A stretch of DNA of 64,000 nucleotides from an uncultured Alistipes sp. Lineage in GTDB: Bacteria; Bacteroidota; Bacteroidia; Bacteroidales; Rikenellaceae. The notes beneath the pieces were generated by a model that was not told where the DNA came from, did no database searches, and was given only the letters and a program-made list of their open reading frames with translations. The stretch lies in assembly GCA_900550375.1 (NCBI GenBank), contig URRP01000002.1, forward strand, positions 34,375 through 98,374. The letters run 5' to 3'. The position numbers were made by a program, and so were the translations under genes. Shown piece by piece: positions 8,043 to 15,949 of this stretch. Within the stretch, counting starts at the first letter, position 1, and the number at the start of each line of letters is the position of its first letter.

Positions 8043-8822
8043 ATGGAACGGATTACGGTAGTCAAGATCGGCGGCAACGTCATCGATTCGCCCGAGGCGA
8101 CGGCGCATTTCGTGGAGGCGTTCGCGGCGCTCGAAGGGCCGAAAATACTCATTCACGGCGGCGGGAAGCTCGCGACGCGGCTCGCCGCGCAGCTGGGTAT
8201 CGAGAGCCGCATGGTCGACGGGCGGCGTATCACCGACCGCGAGACGCTCGACGTGGTGACGATGGTCTACGCCGGGCGTGTCAACAAACAGCTTGTCGCG
8301 GCGTTGTCCGCCGCCGGCTGCCGCGCCATCGGACTGTCGGGCGCCGACGGTGATGCGATCACCTCGGTGCGGCGCGCGGCCGGAGCCGTCGACTACGGCT
8401 ATGTGGGCGATATCGCCGAGGACGGCGTGAATGTCGGTCTGCTGCGCTCGCTCTTGGAGGCGGGGCTGACGCCCGTATTCTGCGCCATCACCTGCGACGG
8501 GCGGGGGACGCTGCTCAACACGAATGCCGACAGCGTGGCGTCGGCCGTGGCGGTCGCCGCTTCGCGCATCGCACCGACGCAGCTCGTCTTCTGCTTTGAA
8601 AAGCCCGGCGTGCTGCGCGACGTGGCCGACGACGGGAGTGTCATCGCCGAGATCACCCCCGACTCCTTCGCCGCACTGCGTGCCGAAGGGGCGATCAGCG
8701 CGGGAATGCTGCCCAAGATCGACGGTGCGTTTCGCGCCATCGAGGGCGGGGTGGAGAGCGTGGTTATCAAACGAGCCGACGGGTTGTTGCAGTCGGGCGG
8801 CACAACGATTCGGCGCGGATGA
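8043..8822 (+). CDS. argB: N-acylglutamate kinase
   Basis: Phosphorylates N-acylglutamate with ATP, the second step of the pathway. 259 residues with amino-acid kinase motifs: VVKIGGNV near the start, ILIHGGGKLATRLA around 36-49, and the C-terminal nucleotide region GAISAGMLPKIDGA with its conserved Lys. It overlaps argE by four bases (ATGA at 8819-8822). It is usually annotated as acetylglutamate kinase; the succinyl substrate here is inferred from the carbamoyltransferase. Confidence 0.94.
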   Translation: MERITVVKIGGNVIDSPEATAHFVEAFAALEGPKILIHGGGKLATRLAAQLGIESRMVDGRRITDRETLDVVTMVYAGRVNKQLVAALSAAGCRAIGLSGADGDAITSVRRAAGAVDYGYVGDIAEDGVNVGLLRSLLEAGLTPVFCAITCDGRGTLLNTNADSVASAVAVAASRIAPTQLVFCFEKPGVLRDVADDGSVIAEITPDSFAALRAEGAISAGMLPKIDGAFRAIEGGVESVVIKRADGLLQSGGTTIRRG

Positions 8823-9889
8823 AGGAGCTGAAGCAATTGCAGACCGATGCGGTCGCGCTGCTCGAACGGCTCGTGGCGACACCTTCGGTGTCGCGCGACG
8901 AGGCGTGTACGGCCGATCTGCTGGCCGAGCATCTTGCATCGCACGGCATTGCCGCCGAGCGGCTGCACAACAATATCTATGCGCGCGCGACGCATTTCGA
9001 CGCCGCGAAGCCCACGCTGCTCTTGAACTCGCACCACGATACGGTGCGTCCCTCGGCGACGTGGACGCGCGACCCCTTCACGCCGACGTGGGAGGAGGGG
9101 CGGCTCTACGGACTGGGTGCCAACGACGCCGGCGGATCGGTGGCGGCGCTCACGGCGGCATTCCGTTACTATTACGACATCGAACTGCCTTTCAACCTGC
9201 TGTTGGCCCTGTCGGGCGAGGAGGAGTGCATGGGCGAGCACGGTACACGGGCGCTGTTGTCCGTGCTGGGACCGGTCGATATGGCACTCGTGGGCGAGCC
9301 TACGCAGATGCGGGCGGCCGTCGGCGAACGCGGACTGCTGGTGCTCGACTGCACGGCGCACGGCCGCGCCGGACATGCCGCGCGCGACGAGGGGATCAAC
9401 GCCCTCTACATCGCCTGCGACGACATCGCAAGAGTGCGCCGGTACCGCTTCGAACGCGAGTCTTCGTTGCTGGGGCCGATCCGTATGACGGCCACGCAGA
9501 TCGAGGCGGGGACGCAGCACAACGTCGTGCCGGCCGAATGCCGCTTCGTGGTGGACGTGCGCACGACCGATGCCTATACGAACGAGGAGACGGTCGAGAT
9601 CGTGCGTCGTCTTTTGCGCTCGGAGGTCACCCCGCGCTCGACGCGCATCCGCGCCTCGGTCCTTGCACCCGACCATTCGATGGTCGGGGCCGCTGCGGCG
9701 CTCGGCATCGAGTGCTTCGTCTCGCCCACCACGTCGGATATGGCGCTCATGCCTTTCCCTTCGCTCAAGATGGGGGTGGGCGATTCGGCCCGTTCGCATA
9801 CGGCCGACGAATACGTACTGCGCTCGGAGGTCGAGCAGGGCGTCGAAGGATATATACGTTACATTGCCGAACTGGCGAAAAGATACTGA
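8819..9889 (+). CDS. argE: N-acylcitrulline/ornithine deacylase (M20 metallopeptidase family)
   Basis: Removes the acyl group, most likely from N-succinylcitrulline, to give citrulline for ArgG. 356 residues. The M20 di-zinc site is visible: H and D in NSHHDTVRP, D in LGANDAGGSV, the EE pair in LSGEEECMG, and a late His in SARSHTADEY. The closest namesakes are ArgE and DapE; the position between argB and argH supports the arginine role. The start overlaps the argB stop, and argH follows after two bases. Confidence 0.92.
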   Translation: MKELKQLQTDAVALLERLVATPSVSRDEACTADLLAEHLASHGIAAERLHNNIYARATHFDAAKPTLLLNSHHDTVRPSATWTRDPFTPTWEEGRLYGLGANDAGGSVAALTAAFRYYYDIELPFNLLLALSGEEECMGEHGTRALLSVLGPVDMALVGEPTQMRAAVGERGLLVLDCTAHGRAGHAARDEGINALYIACDDIARVRRYRFERESSLLGPIRMTATQIEAGTQHNVVPAECRFVVDVRTTDAYTNEETVEIVRRLLRSEVTPRSTRIRASVLAPDHSMVGAAAALGIECFVSPTTSDMALMPFPSLKMGVGDSARSHTADEYVLRSEVEQGVEGYIRYIAELAKRY

Positions 9890-9891
9890 CA

Positions 9892-11187
9892 ATGGCAAAA
9901 TTATGGGATAAAGGGTTCGAACCCGACGAGATGATCGAACGGTTTACCGTGGGCGACGACCGGCAGTTGGATATGCGGCTGGCGAAGTACGACGTCGAAG
10001 GATCGATGGCGCATATTCGGATGCTGGAGCATATCGGACTGTTGACGGCCGACGAACTGAAGATCCTGCTGGCGGGGCTGGCGCAGATCCGCAGCGAGAT
10101 CGAGGCCGGATGCTTCGAGATCGAGGAGGGGACGGAGGACGTGCACTCGCAGGTCGAGCTGCTGCTCACGCGGCGGTTGGGCGAGGTGGGCAAGAAGATT
10201 CACGCCGGCCGTTCGCGCAACGATCAGGTGCTGGTCGATCTGAAACTCTTTCTGCGCGACGAGCTGCGGCAGACGGCGCACCGCGTGCGCACGCTCTTCG
10301 ACCGTTTGCAGGAGCTGAGCGAGTGCTATCGCGAGGTATTGATGCCCGGCTATACGCATCTTCAGGTGGCGATGCCTTCGTCGTTCGGCCTGTGGTTCGG
10401 GGCATACGCCGAGACGCTCGTGGACGATATGCAGCTGCTGGCGGCAGCCTACGCCATTGCCGATCAGAATCCGCTGGGTTCGGCGGCGGGGTACGGCTCG
10501 TCGTTTCCGCTGGATCGGACGATGACCACGCAGCTGCTGGGCTTTGCCGATCTGAACTACAACGTCGTAGCGGCGCAGATGAGCCGCGGCAAGAGCGAGC
10601 GGGCCGCAGCGATGGCCATCGCCGCCGTGGCTGCGACGCTGGGGCGTTTTGCGATGGACGTCTGTCTGTTCATGAGCCAGAACTTCGGGTTCGTGTCGTT
10701 TCCCGACTCTCTGACCACCGGATCGAGCATCATGCCCCACAAGAAGAATCCCGACGTCTTCGAGATCATGCGCGGCAAGTGCAACCGCCTGCAATCGGTT
10801 CCCAACGAGATCGCACTGCTGACGACCAATCTGCCGCTGGGCTATCACCGCGATCTGCAACTGCTCAAAGATATTCTCTTTCCGGCGACTGCAACGCTCG
10901 GCGACTGCCTCGCGATGTGCGACTTCATGCTGCAACATATCCGCGTGCGGGAAAATATCCTCGACGAAACGCGGTACGACTACCTCTTTACCGTCGAGGA
11001 CGTCAACCGGCTCGTCGTGCAGGGCGTGCCGTTCCGCGAGGCCTACCGCCGCGTGGGCGAGCAGGTGCAGGCGGGGACCTATCGTCCCACGCGCGAGGTG
11101 CACCACACCCACGAGGGGAGCATCGGCAACCTCTGCAACGACCGTATCCGCGCCAAAATGGAGCGTGTGATGGCGCGGTTCGAATGA
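9892..11187 (+). CDS. argH: Argininosuccinate lyase
   Basis: Splits argininosuccinate into arginine and fumarate, the last step. 431 residues, slightly short for the family. The fumarase/aspartase signature GSSIMPHKKNPD carries the catalytic loop serine, and HAGRSRNDQV lies near residues 104-113. I start it at ATG 9892, two bases after the argE stop; the frame is open far upstream into argB, but that region overlaps two certain genes in another frame. It ends the arginine operon. Confidence 0.96.
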   Translation: MAKLWDKGFEPDEMIERFTVGDDRQLDMRLAKYDVEGSMAHIRMLEHIGLLTADELKILLAGLAQIRSEIEAGCFEIEEGTEDVHSQVELLLTRRLGEVGKKIHAGRSRNDQVLVDLKLFLRDELRQTAHRVRTLFDRLQELSECYREVLMPGYTHLQVAMPSSFGLWFGAYAETLVDDMQLLAAAYAIADQNPLGSAAGYGSSFPLDRTMTTQLLGFADLNYNVVAAQMSRGKSERAAAMAIAAVAATLGRFAMDVCLFMSQNFGFVSFPDSLTTGSSIMPHKKNPDVFEIMRGKCNRLQSVPNEIALLTTNLPLGYHRDLQLLKDILFPATATLGDCLAMCDFMLQHIRVRENILDETRYDYLFTVEDVNRLVVQGVPFREAYRRVGEQVQAGTYRPTREVHHTHEGSIGNLCNDRIRAKMERVMARFE

Positions 11188-11244
11188 TTTAGCATGTGGC
11201 TCCGGCAGAGGTCGGGCTTACGGAATCTTTTATTGGAACGCAGG

Positions 11245-11643
11245 ATGGAAAAACGAATCGCGCCCGATCGGATTACGACGCTCGAGGCGGACGAAATCTT
11301 CGTCTTCGGCAGCAATCTGCAAGGTTGGCACGGCGGCGGAGCCGCCCGGCTGGCGCATACGGCTTTCGGAGCCGAGTGGGGCGTCGGAGCAGGGCCTGCG
11401 GGCCGCTCGTATGCCATTCCGACGATGCAGGGCGGTGTGGAGACGATCCGTCCCTATGTCGATGCATTTGTGGAGTACGCCCGCGAACGGTGCGAACTCG
11501 TGTTTCTGGTGACGGAGATCGGATGCGGCATCGCGGGATTTACCCCGCGGCAGATCGCGCCGCTTTTCCGCGAGGCGCTCACGCTGCCGAACGTAAGACT
11601 GCCGCGGCGTTTTCTGGAGGCGCTGGAAACAGACTCCTTCTGA
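11245..11643 (+). CDS. Small protein resembling the A1S_2505-type phage domain
   Basis: 132 residues from ATG 11245, chosen because a purine-rich AACGCAGG precedes it; an earlier in-frame ATG at 11194 would add 17 residues without a clear ribosome site. The pattern IFVFGSNLQGWHGGGAA, then SYAIPTMQGG, then FLVTEIGCGIAGFTPRQIAPLF matches a small alpha/beta family known in phage and bacterial genomes, with a glycine-rich loop like macro domains. Function is unknown to me; a nucleotide-related role is only a guess from the loop. It follows argH by 57 bases and may be read through from the operon. No phage genes are nearby. Confidence 0.7.
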   Translation: MEKRIAPDRITTLEADEIFVFGSNLQGWHGGGAARLAHTAFGAEWGVGAGPAGRSYAIPTMQGGVETIRPYVDAFVEYARERCELVFLVTEIGCGIAGFTPRQIAPLFREALTLPNVRLPRRFLEALETDSF

Positions 11644-11761
11644 CGTATTCCCCAAGGATCGCAGCCTGCGTCGGCGGGTCTCTGCGAATGGACGGTGGCA
11701 ACTCTCCGCGCCGTGCGGGACGTGCAGAGGGGAAGGATCGAAACGACTCTTATATTATACC

Positions 11762-12682
11762 TTATAAATGGATCGAAACGGGAATCTCCTGTAACTTGCC
11801 CTGTGTCAGGTCGCGGTATTGATTGGGCGTGATGCCCGTCTTCTTCTTGAAGGCGATGTTGAAGTGCGAAGGGTATTCGAATCCGCTTTCGAAGGCGATC
11901 TCCTGACAGGTGAGCGCCGAATTGGTCAGCAGCTCCTTACTTCTATTGATTTTCAGCTCCAGCAGGTATTGCGCCGGCGCGAATCCGACGTATTGCCGGA
12001 AGAGCCGGCGGAAACGCGAGTAGCTCATCCCGATGCGTGCGGCGACCTCCTGACAGGAGAGGTCCCGGTTGAAATTGTCCTGCATGATGATCTTCGCCTC
12101 GTTGAGCTGCGAGGCGACCTGCATATCTTCGAGCGCAGTCTGCATGTGTTCGGCGTAAGCGAATCCCAGCAGCAGGTTGACGATGCCGGCCAGAATCTGC
12201 TGGAAGCCGCTGCCCTGCTCCTGTGCAGTCTTCAGCGCCAGCTTGTAGAGGTTGATGATCTCTTCGTGATAGCCGACATTGAAAAGCGGACGGTGCGGAT
12301 CGAGAAATTTCGCGCTGACCTTGCGGTCGATATCGGGACCGGTGAAGCCGATCCAGTACTCGTGCCAGCCCGTTTTGGGCGAGGGCCGGTAGCTGTGCCA
12401 TTCGCCGGGAAAGAGGAGGATGAATTTACCCCCCCCCTCGAAGGCGATCTCTTTTTGCGAAGCCGATACGAACTGCCCGTCGCCGCGCGAGATGTAGATC
12501 AGCTGATACTCGTTGAGCATCCGTCCCTTTTCGACCGAAAAGAGGTAGCGGACCGGATGATTCGAAGGCGGGTAGGAGGTCTGCGGTTCGATAATCTGGT
12601 AGCCGGTCGTAGTGACAACGACTCCCCAACGGTTGTCCTGTTCGTTGGCGAACAGATACTTGATGTGAGCAGAGGTTTCCAT
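11762..12682 (-). CDS. AraC-family transcriptional regulator
   Basis: 306 residues: an N-terminal cupin-like sensor (about 10-170) and a C-terminal AraC DNA-binding pair of helix-turn-helices (about 195-300; CQEVAARIGMSYSRFRRLFRQ and CQEIAFESGFEYPSHFNIAFKKK). It is divergent from the sugar isomerase gene and probably activates the 12851-25966 locus. Codons 82-85 contain a run of nine G (minus strand; C9 at 12429-12437) encoding Glu-Gly-Gly-Gly, so a one-base slip would truncate the protein before its DNA-binding domain. In this sequence the frame is intact. Confidence 0.93.
   Translation of the reverse strand: METSAHIKYLFANEQDNRWGVVVTTTGYQIIEPQTSYPPSNHPVRYLFSVEKGRMLNEYQLIYISRGDGQFVSASQKEIAFEGGGKFILLFPGEWHSYRPSPKTGWHEYWIGFTGPDIDRKVSAKFLDPHRPLFNVGYHEEIINLYKLALKTAQEQGSGFQQILAGIVNLLLGFAYAEHMQTALEDMQVASQLNEAKIIMQDNFNRDLSCQEVAARIGMSYSRFRRLFRQYVGFAPAQYLLELKINRSKELLTNSALTCQEIAFESGFEYPSHFNIAFKKKTGITPNQYRDLTQGKLQEIPVSIHL
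12429..12437. repeat. C9/G9 homopolymer inside the AraC-type gene
   Basis: Nine consecutive C on the plus strand, read as G in the gene. It is in frame here. Runs of this length are prone to slipped-strand errors and would switch the regulator off when the length changes by one or two bases. Confidence 0.9.
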
Positions 12683-12707
12683 CTGAAGGGCGGGTTTTCA
12701 TTATTTG

Positions 12708-12715
12708 CAAAGGTA
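12708..12715 (-). promoter_or_regulatory. Putative -7 box of the araC-type gene
   Basis: Reads TACCTTTG on the minus strand, matching TAnnTTTG, 26 bases before the start codon. No matching -33 TTTG. Confidence 0.4.
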
Positions 12716-12808
12716 AAGGTAGTATAAATTTTACTTTTTGCTTTATTGGGGAAACGGTTTGTATAATCTTTAAATCAAAAATAAAAATCGAGAGGCTTCT
12801 ATCCGCGC

Positions 12809-12816
12809 TACTTTTG
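12809..12816 (+). promoter_or_regulatory. Putative -7 box of the isomerase operon
   Basis: TACTTTTG matches TAnnTTTG and lies 35 bases before the ATG at 12851. The -33 region is A/T-rich but lacks TTTG, which fits a promoter that needs the divergent AraC-type activator. Confidence 0.45.
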
Positions 12817-12850
12817 CATTACGACAAAATCGAAAAAAGTTATACGGTTT

Positions 12851-14275
12851 ATGAATTCCAACGTAAAAATCGGTCTTTTCGGAACAGGACTCGATACCTA
12901 TTGGGGCCAGTTCGACGGCCTGCTCGATGAATTGAAGGGCTATCAGTCCCGGATTCGCTGCCAAATAGAGCGGAGCACCGGAGCGCAGGTGGTGGACGCC
13001 GGTATGGTGGACAGCCCCGCCCGTGCCCTCGAAGCGGCCTCGCTGCTGGCCAAGGAGCAGGTCGAGCTGGTCTTTCTCTATATGGCTACCTATTGCCTTT
13101 CGTCGACGATTCTGCCCATCGTGCAGCGGTTGAACTGTCCGGTGGTGGTGCTGAATCTTCAGCCGACGCCGGCCATCGATTACGAGCGGCTCAACGGGCT
13201 GGGAGATCGCGGCAAGATGACGGGGATGTGGCTGGCCAACTGTCAGGCCTGCTCGGCGCCGGAGATCGCCAGCGTGCTGGCACGCAGCGATCGGCGGTGC
13301 GCCTTCGTGACGGGGTATCTCGACGATCCGGTCGCTTGGCGGCAGATCGGCGAGTGGATCGCCGCCGCGGGCGTCTATGCCGGTATGCGGAGCAACCGGC
13401 TCGGCGTGCTGGGACATTATTACGGAGGGATGCTCGACGTATATACCGATCTGACACGTCAATCGGCCGTCTTCGGAACGCATGTGGAACTGCTCGAAAT
13501 GTGCGAACTGCACGCCCTGCGCGAGCGGGTGACCGATGCGGAGGTCGCGGCCAAGATCGAAGAGTTCCGCACGGCCTTCGAGGTGTCGAGCGAGTGCGAG
13601 CAGGCGGAGCTGGAGCGTGCCGCACGGACTTCCGTGGCGCTCGACCGTCTGGTTGCGGCGCACGATCTGGGAGCGATGGCCTACTATTACGAGGGTGCTC
13701 AGGGAAATGACTACGAACGGATCGTCACCTCGGTGATCGCCGGAAATACGCTGCTCACCGGACGGGGCGTTCCCGTGGCGGGCGAGTGCGAGGTGAAGAA
13801 CGCACAGGCGATGAAGATTCTCTCGCTGCTGGGTGCGGGCGGCTCCTTCTCGGAGTTCTATGCGCTGGATTTCGACGACGATATCGTGATGCTGGGCCAC
13901 GACGGCCCCGCCCATTTCGCCATTGCCGAAGGGGCGGTCGGACTGGTGCCGCTGCCGCTTTACCACGGCAAGCCCGGCAAGGGGCTGTCGATCCAGATGA
14001 GCGTCAAGCACGGTCCCGTGACGCTGCTTTCGGTCTGCGAAGGCCGCGACGGTGTCTATCTGCTGATGGCCGAAGGCGAGTCGGTGGAAGGCCCGACGCT
14101 CCGTATCGGCAATACCAACAGCCGCTACCGCTTCGCCTGCGGTGCGCGCCGCTTCATCGAGGAGTGGAGCATGGCCGGTCCGTCGCACCACTGCGCCATC
14201 GGTACGGGCCACGTGGGCGACACGCTGCGCAAGGTTGCCTTTCTGCTCGATATTCCGTTGATTGAAATCAAATAA
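12851..14275 (+). CDS. L-arabinose/L-fucose isomerase-fold protein
   Basis: 474 residues. The protein has the overall pattern of the L-fucose/L-arabinose isomerase superfamily, which converts aldoses to ketoses with a metal ion: candidate metal ligands are the Glu in YYYEGAQGNDYE, the Glu in VAGECEVKNAQ, a His in GHDGPAHF, and the His group in GPSHHCAIGTGHVGD near the C-terminus. It opens the operon that continues with a phosphoesterase and SusCD. Which sugar it uses cannot be read from the sequence; L-arabinose, L-fucose and L-rhamnose-like sugars are candidates, and it may be a divergent family member. It is directly followed by the next gene with no gap. Confidence 0.8.
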   Translation: MNSNVKIGLFGTGLDTYWGQFDGLLDELKGYQSRIRCQIERSTGAQVVDAGMVDSPARALEAASLLAKEQVELVFLYMATYCLSSTILPIVQRLNCPVVVLNLQPTPAIDYERLNGLGDRGKMTGMWLANCQACSAPEIASVLARSDRRCAFVTGYLDDPVAWRQIGEWIAAAGVYAGMRSNRLGVLGHYYGGMLDVYTDLTRQSAVFGTHVELLEMCELHALRERVTDAEVAAKIEEFRTAFEVSSECEQAELERAARTSVALDRLVAAHDLGAMAYYYEGAQGNDYERIVTSVIAGNTLLTGRGVPVAGECEVKNAQAMKILSLLGAGGSFSEFYALDFDDDIVMLGHDGPAHFAIAEGAVGLVPLPLYHGKPGKGLSIQMSVKHGPVTLLSVCEGRDGVYLLMAEGESVEGPTLRIGNTNSRYRFACGARRFIEEWSMAGPSHHCAIGTGHVGDTLRKVAFLLDIPLIEIK

Positions 14276-15823
14276 ATGGCTGCCATGAAAAGATACGGAG
14301 AATTCTTGCGGCATACGGCCCTCGTGCTGGCGCTGCTGCTGACTGCGGCCGCCTGCGGAGGCGACGGCGGGGACGATGCGACGCCTCAGCCTCAGCCGCC
14401 GAAAGAGATCGAGGTCGATGCGTCGAGCACCCTCTACGGCTTTATCGGCGACACGGCGGGAAATCCCGTCGAAGGGGTCGTCGTGAGCGACGGCTTCAAC
14501 TGCGTAGCCTCCGATGCGAAGGGCGTCTACCAGATGCAGCGCAACGCAGCGGCGGTGCATGTCTACTATTCGGTACCTGCGGAGTTCAAGATCCGCACGG
14601 GGGTTGACGGATATCCCGATTTCTACGCCCGCCTGAACACTTCGCAGCAGAAAATCCGTCAGGACTTCACGCTCGAACGGCTGGCGGCCGTCGAACGCAA
14701 TTTCCGCCTGATCTGCATCGGCGATCCTCAGCCTGCCAAAGCCGCGGAGGTGACCCGTTTCGAACGGGAAGCGATGGTCGATGTGCGCCGCACGGCGACG
14801 GCTTCGACGGTGCCGTGCTACGGCGTGGCGCTGGGCGATATTACCGGCGAAAAGCCCGATCTGCTGGCCAATACGCGCCGGGCGTTGGGCACCGCCGGAA
14901 TTCCGGTCTTCGCACTGCCGGGCAATCACGACAAATACAAAGTGAACGATGCGACGCCCCGCGACGTCTCCTATTTTCGCTATACGATGGGACCGGTGGA
15001 CTTCTCGTTCAACCGCGGCGACGTGCACGTCGTCTGCATGGACGATGTGATCTACACTTCGGGCACGGAGTATACCAACGGTTTTACGAACGAGCAGCTC
15101 GCGTGGCTGCGTGCCGATCTGAATTTCGTCCCGAAAGACAAGATGGTCGTACTCTGCTACCATATTCCGCTGCGCAGCGGCACGGCACGCAACATGGCGG
15201 CCGTCAAGGCGCTGTTGTCGGAATACGCCGAGGCGCATCTGATGGCGGCGCATACGCACTATAACGAGAATTTCATCAACACCGACGATGCCGGCAACAT
15301 CTACGAGCATATCCACGGCGCACCCTGCGGGGTCTTCTGGCACTCGGCTCTCAACGGCGACGGAACGCCCAACGGATATGCCGTCTACGATGTGTCGGGG
15401 GCGAAGATAACCGATTGGCACTACAAGCCCAGTCTGCACGATGAATCGTTCCAGATTCGTCTGCACCGCGGCGGCGATACGCACAGCGGCTTTACCTATC
15501 CCTATTCGACGAAGACGGTGGTGGCCAACGTGTGGAACGCCGATCCCAAGTGGACGGTGTGGCTCTACGAGAACGGTGTGGAGACCAAACAGATGCGGCT
15601 CGAGACGCAGAATTTCGATGCATGGGCGGCGGGTTACCACGTGGGGGTACTGGGACGCGGCGACCACTACAAGTCGCCCTGCAAACACGCCTATGTGGCG
15701 GAGCCGAACGACAGCCGCGCTGCGCTGAAGGTGGTAGCCGTCGATCGCTGGGGCAATCGCTACGAGCAGTCGACGTTCACGGCTCCCGACGACTTTACGG
15801 ACGCCAAGTCGCCCGTGTATTAA
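14276..15823 (+). CDS. Calcineurin-like metallophosphoesterase lipoprotein, three domains
   Basis: 515 residues. The signal peptide ends in a lipobox (LTAAAC), so it is a lipid-anchored periplasmic or surface protein. An N-terminal beta domain (about 50-140) resembles a carboxypeptidase-regulatory fold. The calcineurin-like core follows, with metal ligands in IGDPQP, GVALGDITGE, LPGNHDK, LCYHIPL and MAAHTHYN, and a C-terminal domain (about 375-515) typical of Bacteroidetes phosphoesterases of this build. The start ATG 14276 abuts the isomerase stop; ATG 14285 is an alternative. It may remove phosphate from sugar substituents imported by the locus; the substrate is unknown. Confidence 0.87.
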   Translation: MAAMKRYGEFLRHTALVLALLLTAAACGGDGGDDATPQPQPPKEIEVDASSTLYGFIGDTAGNPVEGVVVSDGFNCVASDAKGVYQMQRNAAAVHVYYSVPAEFKIRTGVDGYPDFYARLNTSQQKIRQDFTLERLAAVERNFRLICIGDPQPAKAAEVTRFEREAMVDVRRTATASTVPCYGVALGDITGEKPDLLANTRRALGTAGIPVFALPGNHDKYKVNDATPRDVSYFRYTMGPVDFSFNRGDVHVVCMDDVIYTSGTEYTNGFTNEQLAWLRADLNFVPKDKMVVLCYHIPLRSGTARNMAAVKALLSEYAEAHLMAAHTHYNENFINTDDAGNIYEHIHGAPCGVFWHSALNGDGTPNGYAVYDVSGAKITDWHYKPSLHDESFQIRLHRGGDTHSGFTYPYSTKTVVANVWNADPKWTVWLYENGVETKQMRLETQNFDAWAAGYHVGVLGRGDHYKSPCKHAYVAEPNDSRAALKVVAVDRWGNRYEQSTFTAPDDFTDAKSPVY

Positions 15824-15949
15824 TCTGCCGGATGGAATCCGTGCGCGGGGGCGTACGGATTTCGCCGGCTCATAACCCGAAGAAACGAAAAACAGGAGGA
15901 CGGGATCGGAAAACTGTTCAATTGTTTATCAATACCTAAAATTACGAAA

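Noticed and set aside
8524..11187. An 887-codon frame that could make argH look like a fusion protein
   Set aside because: The first 456 codons overlap argB and argE in another frame and have no family signature; the real argH start is ATG 9892.
11245..11643. Prophage remnant
   Set aside because: One phage-like domain only; no integrase, capsid, tail or lysis genes and no attachment-site repeats around it.
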